Shown one piece after another: positions 46,163 to 57,490 of a stretch of DNA of 64,000 nucleotides; positions within the stretch are counted from its first letter, which is position 1; the number at the start of each line of letters is the position of its first letter. The notes beneath the pieces are model-generated. The model was not told where the DNA came from and made no database searches. It saw only the letters and a program-made list of their open reading frames with translations. Location of the stretch: the NCBI GenBank assembly GCA_026873275.1, contig JANTUC010000009.1, forward strand, positions 620,001-684,000. Direction: 5' to 3'. The DNA comes from Pseudopithomyces maydicus (lineage: Eukaryota > Ascomycota > Dothideomycetes > Pleosporales > Didymosphaeriaceae). The translations under genes and the position numbers were made by a program.

Positions 46163-48145
46163 ATGGCTGAAGACAAAGTTGCAGCAGCAGTCATGACGGA
46201 GTCAGTGGAGAAGAGTGAGACCGGCACAACCCACCTTGAGGAAGTGAGCGTAGTCAAGAAAGTACATGCTGATGGGACGGTCAATCTCGTTGACGCCCAT
46301 GCCATCGGTGGAGCTTTGGAAGAGATGCCGGAGGGGTATTATTGGAGTATTCAGTTTATCGGGACGGTTACTGCCGTCTGCTGTGGAAGCATATGTGCCT
46401 ATCTCGGATGGGTTCTCCCAGCGAATACACTGTATGTCCAGTATCCCACCCGGCACTGTCGAAGATGACTGACTATGACACAGTATGTTGATCAACGAAG
46501 ACATCGGACCTTCGAAGGACCTTAACTGGGTGGCCACCATTTGGACGATTGGTTCAGCAATTGGCTTCCTCTTAGTAGGACGCTTGTCAGACATCTTCGG
46601 TCGAAAATGGATGGTCATGGGAACCAACATACTGGGACTCGCTGGGTGTATTGTCGGAGGGACGGCCAAGAATATCGATACGCTTGTTGGCGCTAACCTG
46701 ATGAACGGCATTGCTGCTGCAGGTCAACTTTCATTCGGTATAGTACTGGGAGAACTAGTACCAAACAAGCACAGAGGACCAGTTGTCACACTGGTTTTTC
46801 TGTCGTCTCTACCCTTTGCTGGTAAGTCTCATCTATAATATTGATATCGATATCATGACTAAGTAGGTTACTGATCACTTGCAGTGTTTGGACCTATCAT
46901 CGCCCGCACTTTCATCCTAAAGACAGCAGCTGGATGGCGCTGGTCATACTATCTGGGCATCATTCTTTCTGGAATTACCATAATCCTCTATCAATTCCTT
47001 TATCATCCACCCACCTACGAGCAACTGCACGTGTCCGGGAAAACAAAATGGCAGCAATTCAAAGAGTTGGATTTTGTCGGAATTTTTCTCTTCATCGCTG
47101 GGACTGTACTTTTCTTGATTGGATTGTCTTGGGGTGGCACCACGTACCCATGGAAATCTGGTAAGCCACCATCGCCCTATCAGAAAGTGAAACTCTGTTA
47201 ATATATTCCAAAGCTGCTGTTCTATGTACCATTATTCTCGGGGCCGCCACACTTGTCTTATTCGGCCTATACGAGCAGTATGTCTTCAAAGGCCAAGCCA
47301 TCATGCCGCCTCGTCTCTTTAAGAAGCTTGAGTACGTTGCTATCGTCATGGTAGCCTGTATCGCAGCGATGGTATACTATGCTCTCACTGTGCTCTGGCC
47401 TACTATTCTGGGTGCTATTTACACAACCGATGTTATCAAAATTGGCTGGGCATCGTCTGTCGTCGGTGGTGGCATCCTGCTTGGTCAGACATTCGGAGGT
47501 ATAGCAATTTCATACCTGCCCAAAGTCAAGTGGCAACTCATCATCCTGGCCATAATGTCTACTGCATTCTTAGCTGGTGAGGCTGGGCTCGAACCAGATT
47601 CTTATGCGACCTTCATCACGCTCGGCATGCTAGCCACCTTCGTCATTGGCTGGATCGATAACATCACCTTCCCAGGAGTGACACTACTCTGGGAGTCTCA
47701 GGATATTGGTCTGGCTACAGGGGTACTTGGCTCCATTCGAGCCGTGGGTGGAGCAGTCGCGCAGACGATCTATGTCTCCATCCTGCAAAACAAAGTTGCC
47801 ACCAACCTCCCCGCCTACGTCACGCCAGCTGCGACCAACGCCGGCCTACCTACATCTTCTCTCCCACAGCTCTTCGCTGGAATCACTGCTGGGAATTTCA
47901 CTAGCGTACCGGGTATCACGCCCGACATCATTGCCGCCACTGGCGCAGCTACACAGAAAGCGTACCTCGAGAGCTTCAGGATTGTATTCTACGCGACGAT
48001 CCCCTTTGGCGTGCTACTTATCGTTTTCAGTGCTTTGAGTCCGAATTTCGAAAAATATCTAAGTATGAATGTAGCAAAGAGATTGCAGAATATGGGGGAA
48101 AATATGAGGGGTGAAGGAAAAGAGAGGGAGGGCGATGCTGTCTAG
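46163..48145 (+). CDS. MFS efflux transporter, TRI12/DHA14-like
   Basis: Major facilitator with the layout of the fungal TRI12 drug/metabolite efflux family, placed to export the cluster product or protect the producer. Exons 46163-46431, 46484-46821, 46885-47160, 47214-48145 give 604 residues. A hydrophilic N-terminus of about 60 residues is followed by about 14 hydrophobic segments. The loop-2/3 MFS signature GRLSDIFGRKW is present, and the motif C-like region NGIAAAGQLSFGIVLGELVPNKHRG follows. The C-terminal tail is charged (GENMRGEGKERE). The start is the ATG at 46163; the codon just before it is TTG. Confidence 0.9.
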
Positions 48146-49026
48146 ATCTCGATTCAGACTTTATACAAGCAGTCAATATCCAAACCAAATTGAACAACAG
48201 TAACATTTCTGTGATATCCAGTACACTGCATGACAGACGATAGCAATGGCCCTACTTCTGCATTGTGGGCAATGGTTACAAAGTTTATCTGGTTTTCACA
48301 GTGAATAGTCTTCATAATCAGTGTGATTTGGTGTAGCAGGAACGATAGCCAGACAGGGAATTACAGAATCTCGTTATCAATGTTCTATTGCATCTACGTT
48401 TTGCATTCGCTATTGAAAAGGATTTCGTGGGATAACTAGTTTATACTTTGAAACATGACCCAGGAGGAGCTGTTTGTCAGTGGCAGACGTGTATCTCGAT
48501 CTGCCGTGATGAAGGCGGGATATAGTATTCAGAGGGGGAAGGCGACCACTGATTGTCACCTGAGGTATGTAATAAATCATACGCATAATATTTCAGCCAA
48601 GAAGACTATGAACAACCGGCAGCCTGAACCCAAGGGGGTATCTTGTATATAACCAAACGAAACCCGGATTCCGACGAACGCCTCAAGTGCTGATTATGAA
48701 TACACTTGGTAATACAATATAATAAGTCGATTTAATCACGCGTGCCACCAGCGACGCACCAAGGCTGCGTTAAATGATGGTCAATCAAGTTCAGCTTTCG
48801 TGGTGCCCACAGGGTGTATGTGAGGGTATAGCACCATCCTCTGTATCGTGTTGAGTAGTGTGTTGAGTAGTGTGGTGCGTAGCTGCAGATAGATGATATA
48901 TTGATCGAAATGTGAGGGGACGTCTTGTCGATGCAGGTTCGTTGATTCCAATCGATCCTTGACCCTTGATATCCAACTGAAGTGTCGGAAAATAGTGGAT
49001 TCCTGAAGAGGCAAGTGATGCAAAAT
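48146..49026. other. Intergenic region at right cluster border
   Basis: 881 bp between convergent MFS and cyclin genes. Contains a doubled 12-mer TGTTGAGTAGTG at 48849-48872. No gene seen. Confidence 0.5.
48849..48872. repeat. 12-bp tandem duplication
   Basis: TGTTGAGTAGTG twice in tandem. Confidence 0.8.
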
Positions 49027-50105
49027 CTATCCGTCGAGTTCGCCTTCTTCACTCATGACCTCATCCTCGCGGTTGCCATTTTCCTGTCCGTTGCCATTTC
49101 CATTGTGCGGTTCCGGCTCTGGTTCTCGTTTGGGCGAAGGCATTGGGTGTTGACCGGGTGTTGGCGTATCGAAATAAGAACCATCCTCGGGCGAACGGAG
49201 ACCAGCATAGACGTTTGGTTCACCCTCCTTGCTGGGCACCGACTCGTACAAATCGACCATGTAGTTGCACGCGCGTCGTATGTCGCGCAGCTTGATGCCC
49301 TGTATTTCCCACCATGGCCTCATGGTGCCGTCCATGGACTCTTCGGGCAAATCTAGCTCAGCTAGACGCGCGCCAGCGTAGAGCGATGCTGCAGCAATGG
49401 TGCGGGAAGTGAACAGCAGACAGAGCTGGGTGAGACACGAGTCAGAGAGGAAAGCCCAGGCAGCGTTACGCAAACGCTTGTTGTGTTCGACATTGTAGTA
49501 TTTCAGCATGTCGTACATGGTCTTGTAGGGGGGCTCGATGTTCATGTCGAAACAGAGCGATTCGAGGAGGACATCCTCGGAGTACAATATGGTGTCGCGC
49601 CACTTCCAAAAGTCTTTTGTTTGTTCGTCGACGAGCTTGTTGGGGTCCTTGAGCGCGACCCGCACGCATGCGACGACCAGCTCTTTCATCTTTCGGACGT
49701 TCTCCTCGACCTTTGTGGCAAGAAACAGGGCAGTGGCGGCGATTTGCTGGGGAAGTTTTAGACCACCTTGATGAGCAGACTGGAGAGAGCTCTTACGTAG
49801 TGATGCAGCGGCTTGTAACCTGGCCGGCCTTTCAGGCTGTTGCGCATGAGGTAGCGATTGAAGAAGACGGCGGCAGTGCTCAGAGTGGTCTGGGGCAATT
49901 TGAGCATCATGCCGACCTGCAAGATGAAATTGACACCCTTGCGTCGCAGAGCACGCTCTTCTTCAGGCGACATGCCATCGACGATTGTGGGCGCCTGGAG
50001 GAGCTCGTCTTGGGTGAAGATCCACTGCTCTTCAGCTTCGGCGACGGCGGGCGGCGGGGGGCGCGGGCGTTCGCGCACGGGAGGCGCACCGTTGGCAGTC
50101 GCCAT
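49027..50105 (-). CDS. P-TEFb-type cyclin (Pch1/cyclin T-like)
   Basis: Cyclin partner of a Cdk9-type kinase that phosphorylates the RNA polymerase II CTD and elongation factors. Exons 49797-50105 and 49027-49746 give 342 residues. The N-terminal Pro/Arg stretch leads into WIFTQDELLQAPTIVDG, the usual start of cyclin T/K/L proteins, then EEERALRRKGVNFI, TLSTAAVFFNRYLMRNSLK, ATALFLATKVEENVRK and LLESLCFDMNIEPPYK of the first cyclin box. The second box follows, ending in IRRACNYMVDLYE. The tail (about 280-342) is Pro/Glu/Asn-rich. Best match in family terms is Schizosaccharomyces Pch1. Start chosen for proximity to the conserved block. Confidence 0.88.
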
Positions 50106-50729
50106 GGCTGTGGAGGTGTGCGGCGTGCGGTGTGTCGTGTGTCGTGTGGTGTAAAAGTTGTGGCTTTGCAGATGCCAACGAAGATGGGTACGGTACGCGG
50201 TAGTTCGGCTGGGAGGCAAAGCGATGCCAGATCACTGGTGAAACGGGGTCGATGTGACACTGGGTCGGGACGTTTGGAAGCGGCGACTCGCGAGCGGGGA
50301 GAAAACCATGGAGGGTGGTCTGAGGTGGCACCTGGGAGCCTTATTGAAGGCATTGTAGGTAAGAGTTAGTCTAGTGATGGCAATCCCCACGGAAGGATGG
50401 GCCGTGCATATGCAGGGCTTTGGAGATCAGCCCAATCACCGCCTTCACCCTGCCCCACCCCTCTCAACGCCTGGGCGCGTGATGTCGTGCCATTGGACTG
50501 GTGAAGTGTGCATCCGCAACGTCCCAGGTGAATTGTTGCAGTGGGGGAGCATGTTTGGACTGCTCTATCACCCGAAAAAATCAAGCTGGGGCTCGCATTT
50601 CTCTCTACATTGTGTATATCACAGATCGACCTGTGGAACCATGCACGACGTCATACAAACGAAAACACATTCCACCGTTTGGCAATTGATATCTAAATAA
50701 CTGAAATGACCTCGCTTCCAAGCAACCTT
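50106..50729. other. Cyclin promoter region
   Basis: 624 bp upstream of the cyclin start and downstream of the Chz1 stop. GC-rich close to the start codon; no gene seen. Confidence 0.5.
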
Positions 50730-51092
50730 CTAGCGAGTTGCACTGGTCCCGTCCTCGGCACCCGGCAAGCCCTCCTCGTCTCCAGGCTCAGCATAAGTTC
50801 CAGCCTGCTTGGTAGCACCACGGGTACGGCTGTCGATGATGTTGGAGCGATCGATTGCATCCTGCTCGTCGCGTTCTATCCACGCCGTTAGCAGATTATC
50901 TCATTACGTGCAACGGACGCTTTGGAACTTTCACATACCAAGCTGCTGGTCCGAATCAGCTGTCTCACCATCGTAAGGAGAAGCTTCTACGGGAGCCTCG
51001 TCACGCTGGACGGGAATGGTGGACTGCCCAGTGCGCGAAGCATAGTCGTTATCCTGATAGTCGCCGGCGGGGGCCTGTTCATTGGATGACAT
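50730..51092 (-). CDS. CHZ1: Histone H2A.Z-H2B chaperone Chz1
   Basis: Small acidic, largely disordered chaperone that carries H2A.Z-H2B dimers to the SWR1 complex. Exons 50939-51092 and 50730-50875 give 99 residues. Neither exon is long, so it is easily missed. The CHZ motif region reads ERDEQDAIDRSNIIDSRTRG (about 52-71), followed by an acidic tail ending GLPGAEDGTSATR. The N-terminus is Gln/Asp-rich. The intron is GTATGT..ATAG, with a CTAAC branch site. Small size and the IIxSRTRG core fit the family well. Confidence 0.82.
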
Positions 51093-52009
51093 GATGGATG
51101 TGAATGAATTCTTGCTAGAATTATACGGTCGTGAAATAGACGATAGTCTATGGACAGAGTCTATCTAGGAGTGTTTGGGATGTTGACGAATAGATATGGT
51201 AGAATAACAGTCAGAGTCCAATACTCTTTATATACAACGTAAAAGAAATGAGAAGGCTGGGAGTACTGTACGTCACATATCACTATTTCAAAGGCTATGA
51301 AGCCGCTGACGATGTCGACTGTAGACGCGGGCTTGTCCACTACTCTGCCAGCTTTCCACAGACATGGTCATGACAACATAGCGCAAACACAAATATGATC
51401 AATATGGCAATCCATACTGGATATGGCCCATGTATGCCCAATTTAAATATGTGGAGTACTTAAGTATATCCACAAGATGCTCGGATGATGAGCGGAAGCT
51501 TTCGATACGCGAGGGCTCTGTTAAGCCTCTTCGCCGAAAGCTGCCTCTAGCGCCAGGCACACCACATCGATCTGCGCCAGATCGATCGTGCAGACTCGCC
51601 AATCTAAGAATGCTCGGATCGTAGCATGGAATTTCAATCAAATCCATATGGATTGCGACACAATTGTATCATGAAAACCAAATATCGTGACGTCGTAAGT
51701 AGCCGAAAGGGGCAACGCTCGGTTCACAACTCAAACATATACTGAGCACTATTGAGAGCAGCCAAGATGTGGAATTTCATTCAAAGCGAGAATGAAACGG
51801 TTTGTCTGGCACCGTGTCTGACCAGTACACTATGGGTATCTATACTACTCGAAAAGCTGGTCCATGTGGACAAATGTGCACCACCTATCACCATTACCAT
51901 CAACACATAGGACATGCATCTACTGCCGCGCCAGACGAGATGAAACGTGTCGAGCCCTGTGAATCATGTCCGAAGGGCCAAAGAGCCGAGGCCGGTGTTG
52001 AGCAGTTTC
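51093..52009. other. Intergenic region
   Basis: 917 bp, promoter of Chz1 on the left and 3' region of the zinc-finger gene on the right. AT-rich; nothing else seen. Confidence 0.5.
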
Positions 52010-53122
52010 TTAGTCCTCCTCATAGTTGACAGCCGCCTTCTTCCTACCACTCCTATGCCAAGTCAGTTTTGTACACTTTACTTATTTCGAGCGAAGAATG
52101 GAATTGGTGCATATTATTTTCGTACCTCTTCTGTGGAGCGGATTCCTTGCTCTTGTTGGCGGCGGCAGCTTTCTTGCCACGCTTTGCTTTGGGCGGCTCC
52201 GGCTCTTCGGCCTCAGCATCGTCATCGTCAACCTCTTGCTTGGGGGCGGCTTTCTTGCCGCGCTTTACTTTGGGCGGCTCCAGCTCTTCGGCCTCGGCAT
52301 CTTCGTCTACCTCTTTCTTGGGAGCGGCTTTCTTGCCGCGCTTGGCTTTTGGAGGCTCGGGTTCATCGACGTCGTCTTCCTCGATCTCTTTTTTAGGTGC
52401 TGCCTTCCGGCCACGTGCCTTCTTAGTGGCGGGAGCTTGATCTTCGTTGCTCTCCTTCTTGGGACGTCCTCGCTTCCCATTGGCCTTCGGAACCTCAACC
52501 TCGTCCCCGTCCTCTTCCTGTGACTCTGATCAGTAAGGGAGATGGGCAAAGATTAAAGCGTTTGTACCTCTGCAGCCTTCTTCTTCGCTGCCTTGGCTTT
52601 GGATACTTTGGCACGGAACCCCTTTTGGCCTGGTCGATTGACTTCCACATCCTGTAGATATCAGCGTTGCTCTGTTCCACATGGGAAGCACACTCACGCC
52701 CTTCCAATCTTCATCGGCGACATGTCCGTGCTCAAGAGCGTAGTCGACCTTTGCTTTGGAAGCAACGCTGAGCTCATCATAACCATCGACCAGCTCCGTG
52801 TCGCCTTCGTTCTCTTCTTTCCAGTTCGCAATCTGTGCTGGAGTCACGCATCCCCTAAAGAAGTCAGCGTTGACCGTATGTTGACATGACGTAAAGCGCA
52901 CCAATGCTTATACACCCAGGTGGTATGCTCCTTGATAGTAACCTGAGAAGCGAAACGGAGCTCTCCTTTCTGTATCTTTCCACCTTCGTCTTTGCATTCT
53001 TTGTTCTTGCATCCAGCGCGTGCATTTGGAGAGTCCTCTGTTTGAAATCAGCTGCTGCGGATTGCAATATAATGTGAACAACTAAATGGAGCGCACGGAA
53101 TCTTACCAACACGATAAGGCAT
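52010..53122 (-). CDS. PARP-type zinc-finger protein with AT-hook-like repeats
   Basis: Six exons (53107-53122, about 52902-53037, 52698-52854, 52568-52651, 52126-52517, 52010-52052) give about 275 residues. Residues about 8-90 are a single PARP/DNA-ligase III type zinc finger: GCKNKECK supplies two cysteines and KHWGCVTPAQIANW the His and last Cys, with the usual IQKGELRFA strand. This fold senses DNA breaks. From about 130 the protein is a basic/acidic tail with GKRGRPKK (AT-hook-like) and imperfect repeats of PPKAKRGKKAAPKKE alternating with acidic linkers. No PARP catalytic domain follows. It probably binds damaged or AT-rich DNA. The exon 2 boundary is good to within a base or two. Confidence 0.82.
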
Positions 53123-53471
53123 AGCTGCGGTTGTGAAAATGTCTCCAGTCGCGTGTAGGTGGAGGGCGCGAGGACAAAAGCAATGCGTGCGAGCGCAGCC
53201 TTGTTATGAAGAACAAAAACAAAAGTGGGTATATGTGCGTCAGGCGATATGGTATCGTGACCAAAGTACCGAGGCGGAATCCGAGAGTTGACAGTAGAAG
53301 ACGCGTGTGTGTTTGCTTTACGAGGGGTGGTTGATGTTGGGGGGAAGCTGCAGCGCTTGGGCCTAGTCGCGTTTGATGGGGGAAGGCACGTCACGTCGCA
53401 GTTACTTTCTGAAAAGTTTAGCTGTATGAAATTACTATCGCATCACCTTCATCTCAACCCACCGCACATCA
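53123..53471. promoter_or_regulatory. Divergent promoter, zf-PARP / mitochondrial protein
   Basis: 349 bp between divergent starts. No gene seen. Confidence 0.5.
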
Positions 53472-56400
53472 ATGAGCGCAGTCCACACCTGTTTCCGCAC
53501 TGCGTTGACACAGGCATTCCGTCCTTCAGCATCTGACGTCGCCACATCCTGGACCATCCCAGCATTCCTTGTTCCTGCTTACACTCGTCCCCGTAGTCGC
53601 CCCTTCTCCTCCGCAAAACGCCGCACTGTCCGACCTGCCGTCGACCAAGCCAACAGCCCTCCGGTCGAACTTTTCCCCCATCTCCAACTGCTGGCGCAAT
53701 CCGCGCTCCCCAGAAACCTTCTTCGCCACCTCTCGTCGATGCTGCGATAGCTCTCCCTGCACAGCATTTGCGCAACGACATAGAACAATGGCTCGTTGCC
53801 ATAGACCCTTACCTTCCACCGCACCTCCGAAAGACTCATTCGAACGTGAATGATGCGCCTGCGACATCGATAGCCTTCATCCTGGTGGCGGCTCGGTCCT
53901 ACTCGCATGACATTCTGACCCATCTTGCGCTCAAAGAGCAACGTTGGGATGCTGTGGTATGGATTGCGAAAGAACTTGTGGGGGATGGAAGTCATTCAAA
54001 ACATGCACCCACAAAGGTTGAGCCCTTCGTCGGCGGTCTTCTTCACAACCAGCAATACATATCTCTCCAAGACCTCACCACCAAGCCTCTCGAGCCACAC
54101 ATGGTTCATCCAACATCTAAACCGATGGCCTGTAACCTAGACGAAATTACATCCACACCCGACACCATTGATGCAAGATGGAGGCTTATCAAACGAGCGT
54201 TGGGACAACTGTGGCGTACATTGGGCAGCATGATTCTAGTTGCCACCGAGGATAAATCAAGGCATGACATTATCATGCACCGTGTGCTTGAGATACTAGC
54301 CTACCTCCACCATATGGATTTCATTCCGGACTCTGTGTACGCACATAAGCCAAAGCAGGACAATTACGCTCTTCAGCAACCGCCGACTTTGCACGTCTTG
54401 TCGTCCAAAATCCTTACTGCCCTGTCCGATGCTCAATGGAGAGCCCACGAGGCGTCTGTCAAGGTAGCCACTGAGCGACTCAATGCATCTTACTTCCTAG
54501 GACATGAGATTCCAGGCTCACGATATAAAGTGCGGGTAACAGAGGTGGCGCCAGAGTTGTGGTTGGAGCTGGTGCTTTGGTCTTGTCTTCATGGAGGCTG
54601 GACCTTGGAGGGGTCTGCGATTTTGGAAGAGGTCGCATCATATCAGCAGCGGCCTTGGGTCCTCATAAGCTGGAAAGAACTATTACTTCAGGCTGAACAA
54701 GATGATCAGGAAGCTGTTGCTCAGAAAGGCTGGGGTTTATTTGGGGCGCGTAAAGAAAGCGTGACTGAGGCTGAGCAACGGGCACGAATGCAGAGAAGCA
54801 TCAGCAGTGAGGTTGTAACTGCTTTTGTGGATGGGTTGGTGAATGAGATCCGTCTAGGCGTAGGCGTTCGTGGAAGTACGCCTGAATTGCTGGTTGAGCG
54901 GATTAAATCGCTGAAGCGATTCCTGGAGAAGAACTCGCTCAGTCTGGGATCTACGACGTGGGACTCGATACTATTACGACTACTAGAATCCGGAAGCATT
55001 GTACCCGAGAAGCGACCAGAAATGCTATTGAGCATGTTGGATCTGGCATCCGACTTTGGCTCAGAGGTCAGCGCAGTCAATGCATCGTCCAAGACAGGTT
55101 CGACGGAGTCGCAGCCGCCTTATTTCTTCGAGCCGAGTACGGTTCCCATCAGCTTGCTGCACCGAACGATGCGATCATTCGTCCAGAATGGGGACCTTTC
55201 TGGGGCCATGAACACGTTACAGAGGCTGCAAGAGCTCACCGATCAAAACAAGCAAAAGTCCGTCGAGCAATTTTTTGAAATGCTCAAGACCATATCTGTC
55301 CGCCAGGCAGAACCTTTCACAAGCCTCATCCCTCCAATTGAATTCCCAGCATTTGAAAACCAGCTCTCTGTACCATTGCTAGCTAAGCTTTTGGATCTCG
55401 TTACCGATGCCAAGGAGTACGATCTAGGCCGATGGTTTTTGTTTTCCGAAGGTCTCGATGGGCCGTTGATTCGCACTAGCATGTATAGACATTTTGTCAT
55501 GGCTGCAGCAATCATCCGCTTCGGTACAATGGCTGGGGAGCACGACTTGGTTCTAAAAGTTGTGAACATGACAAGTACAGCAAGCAACGCCCCAGGCGAG
55601 CCAGTCAAGCATCGCCTGCCGTACGAGTTCTTCACGGCACTTTTGTGCAGCCAGATCAAACTGCGCCGCTGGGCCTCTGTGCAGGGAATGCAGAACTACG
55701 TGCTAGAGTCACCTGGCTTCCACGTCAAGCCTGAGATCTTGTCACATTTCAGCGCCGAGCTGCTGCGTCTCTCGTCACCGTCGGAAGTGGATGGTACTAC
55801 AAAGTTTGATGCTTGTGAAGCTTTCAAAGAAATGCTGTTTACATGGGAGAATCTGGTCCTCAATGACATGCGGAACGAATTGTACTGCATTCTTGCCATA
55901 CTCTCCTCAGTCGGCAGGGAATGGAAAGAATTTTGCTCACAGTTCCTCGGCTTTTCTGCGCAGCAGGGACTGAAGCTGTCTACAAATGACTTCAATCACA
56001 TGCTAAGTGGGGTGCTCGATGGGTATGGGTCCTTGAAGGGCAGGGAGATTGTGGACACGTGGTGCTACAAACCTCCGCGCACGTTTGAGCCATATCGAGC
56101 GCCTGGTGGCTTGCCTGCAATGTCCAAGTTCCGTCCGAGCAAAAGTGACGAGTATGAAAGCCGACCAGAGAACATTGAGATTTACCAAGAATCAGGCGCG
56201 AAGCTGATCCTGTTGGGACGCATCCACCCGAATCGACAGACGGTCTGGGCGATACTTCGAAAGGTCCAACAAGAGTTCGAGGAGCTCCAGGGCCGAAGTG
56301 AAGAGGGGTCGATGGCAAAGCGCGCCGAGCTGCGCGAGACGCTCAAGTGGGCCGCAAGACTACTGTACTACATGGGGTTCGACTACGAGGACATCAGTCG

Positions 56401-56506
56401 CGACGTGGGCAACCTAGCGGAGCTAGCTGATCTTGAGGCTCCGGCGCCTAAGATGCTGCTTCGGCTGTGGGAGGATGGACCAGGGTTGAGAGATATTGTA
56501 GACTAA
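53472..56506 (+). CDS. Large mitochondrial-looking helical-repeat protein, N-terminal junction uncertain
   Basis: Unknown function. From 53472 the frame encodes a mitochondrial-type presequence (SAVHTCFRTALTQAF, then TRPRSRPFSSAKRR) and stays open to 53750. A different frame, offset by -1, is open from before 53768 to 56506 with strong protein character: helical stretches such as WLVAIDPYLPPHL, HRVLEILAYLHHMDFIPDS, LVERIKSLKRFLEKNSL and GAMNTLQRLQELTDQ, reminiscent of PPR/TPR-type mitochondrial expression factors. The two frames are joined either by a missing base between about 53650 and 53750 (about 1011 residues) or by a 50-bp GTCGAA..CCCAG intron there (994 residues), whose donor is poor. 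Confidence 0.65.
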
Positions 56507-56964
56507 GTTGTTGCAGGCCGGGGTTGGCCGATTGCATAGCCTCCTCCGTAGACTCTTTAAAAAAAAATTGGTGAAAAAAGTTTGGACGTGTCTTGCCTAG
56601 GTGATAATGGCGCCACGTGAACAGGCCGCGACCGAGGTGGGTTTCAAAAGTGGTCAGGGGGAATTGCATTTGGGCGGCGGCAAACGTGGGAAGGGTCTTG
56701 CTCCATATTGTTCTGGGCTTCGAGTGGAGAAGGCAGCGGAGATGATGTGGTAGCGACGATGGATGAGCCCAAGCATGGCTGCACCGGCGGCGATGGTATC
56801 CCCATGCCTCCGCAACTGCATGTAGACGGTCAAATGAGAGACAATGGCTCAGGGTCCAATTGACACGTCGTTGATGCTTTGCTGGGGCGGACTCCAGCAG
56901 GCCCGGCTAGCGAACAGCGACAGGTGGGGCCCGGGGCCATCAACGGTTCACGTGTTGCAGCGAC

Positions 56965-57027
56965 GGCGGCAGCAGCAGCAGCAGTAGCAGGCAGCAGTAG
57001 CAGCAGAGGCAGCAGTAGCAGCAGCAT
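56965..57027. repeat. CAG-rich microsatellite
   Basis: Interrupted (CAG)n/(TAG) array, about 60 bp. Confidence 0.8.
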
Positions 57028-57460
57028 GTGGAAGAAGCAGACATCAGACGGCCGGCCTCTGTGTCTCCCTCTCTTGTGTCGAAGAGCGACGGTAGCGTCT
57101 GGCTCGCAAGTGCGGGTCTGAAACGGCCATTGTATACGGGTAGATACAAATACAAAGGATGTCGGTGGCAGGCGGCCGATGTATGGCGTAATGCTCGTCG
57201 AAGCTGTGCGTGGGCACCCCTTCACCGCCTCTTTCTCCGCCGGCGTATCGATAATAATTTTGCTTGCCTGGGAGGGGCAGCGTCGACGTCAGGTCCCCGT
57301 CGGAGGGCAGTTCGGCCATGGAGCTGGTGCCGCCGGCCGCTGTCGCGCGGTGGTGCCATGACGAGGCGGGGAGCAGCGAGCAGTCGCATCACAGCGTGAG
57401 CGTCCACGCCCGGGCGGCGCATGCTGCTGGATGTACGTACCGCAGACTGAACAGACTCCC

Positions 57461-57490
57461 GCAGACGCCCGCAGACGCCCGCAGACGCCC
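57461..57490. repeat. 10-bp tandem repeat (GCAGACGCCC)x3
   Basis: Three perfect copies, preceded by a diverged fourth copy (ACAGACTCCC). Confidence 0.9.

Noticed and set aside
46202..46711. 169-codon minus-strand frame opposite the MFS gene
   Set aside because: Shadow of the transporter's N-terminal exons and intron.
27902..48145. Naming the cluster after a known mycotoxin (alternariol or griseofulvin pathway)
   Set aside because: The PKS domain order is shared, but the tailoring set differs (no dioxygenase, halogenase or P450 seen), and no alignment could be run.
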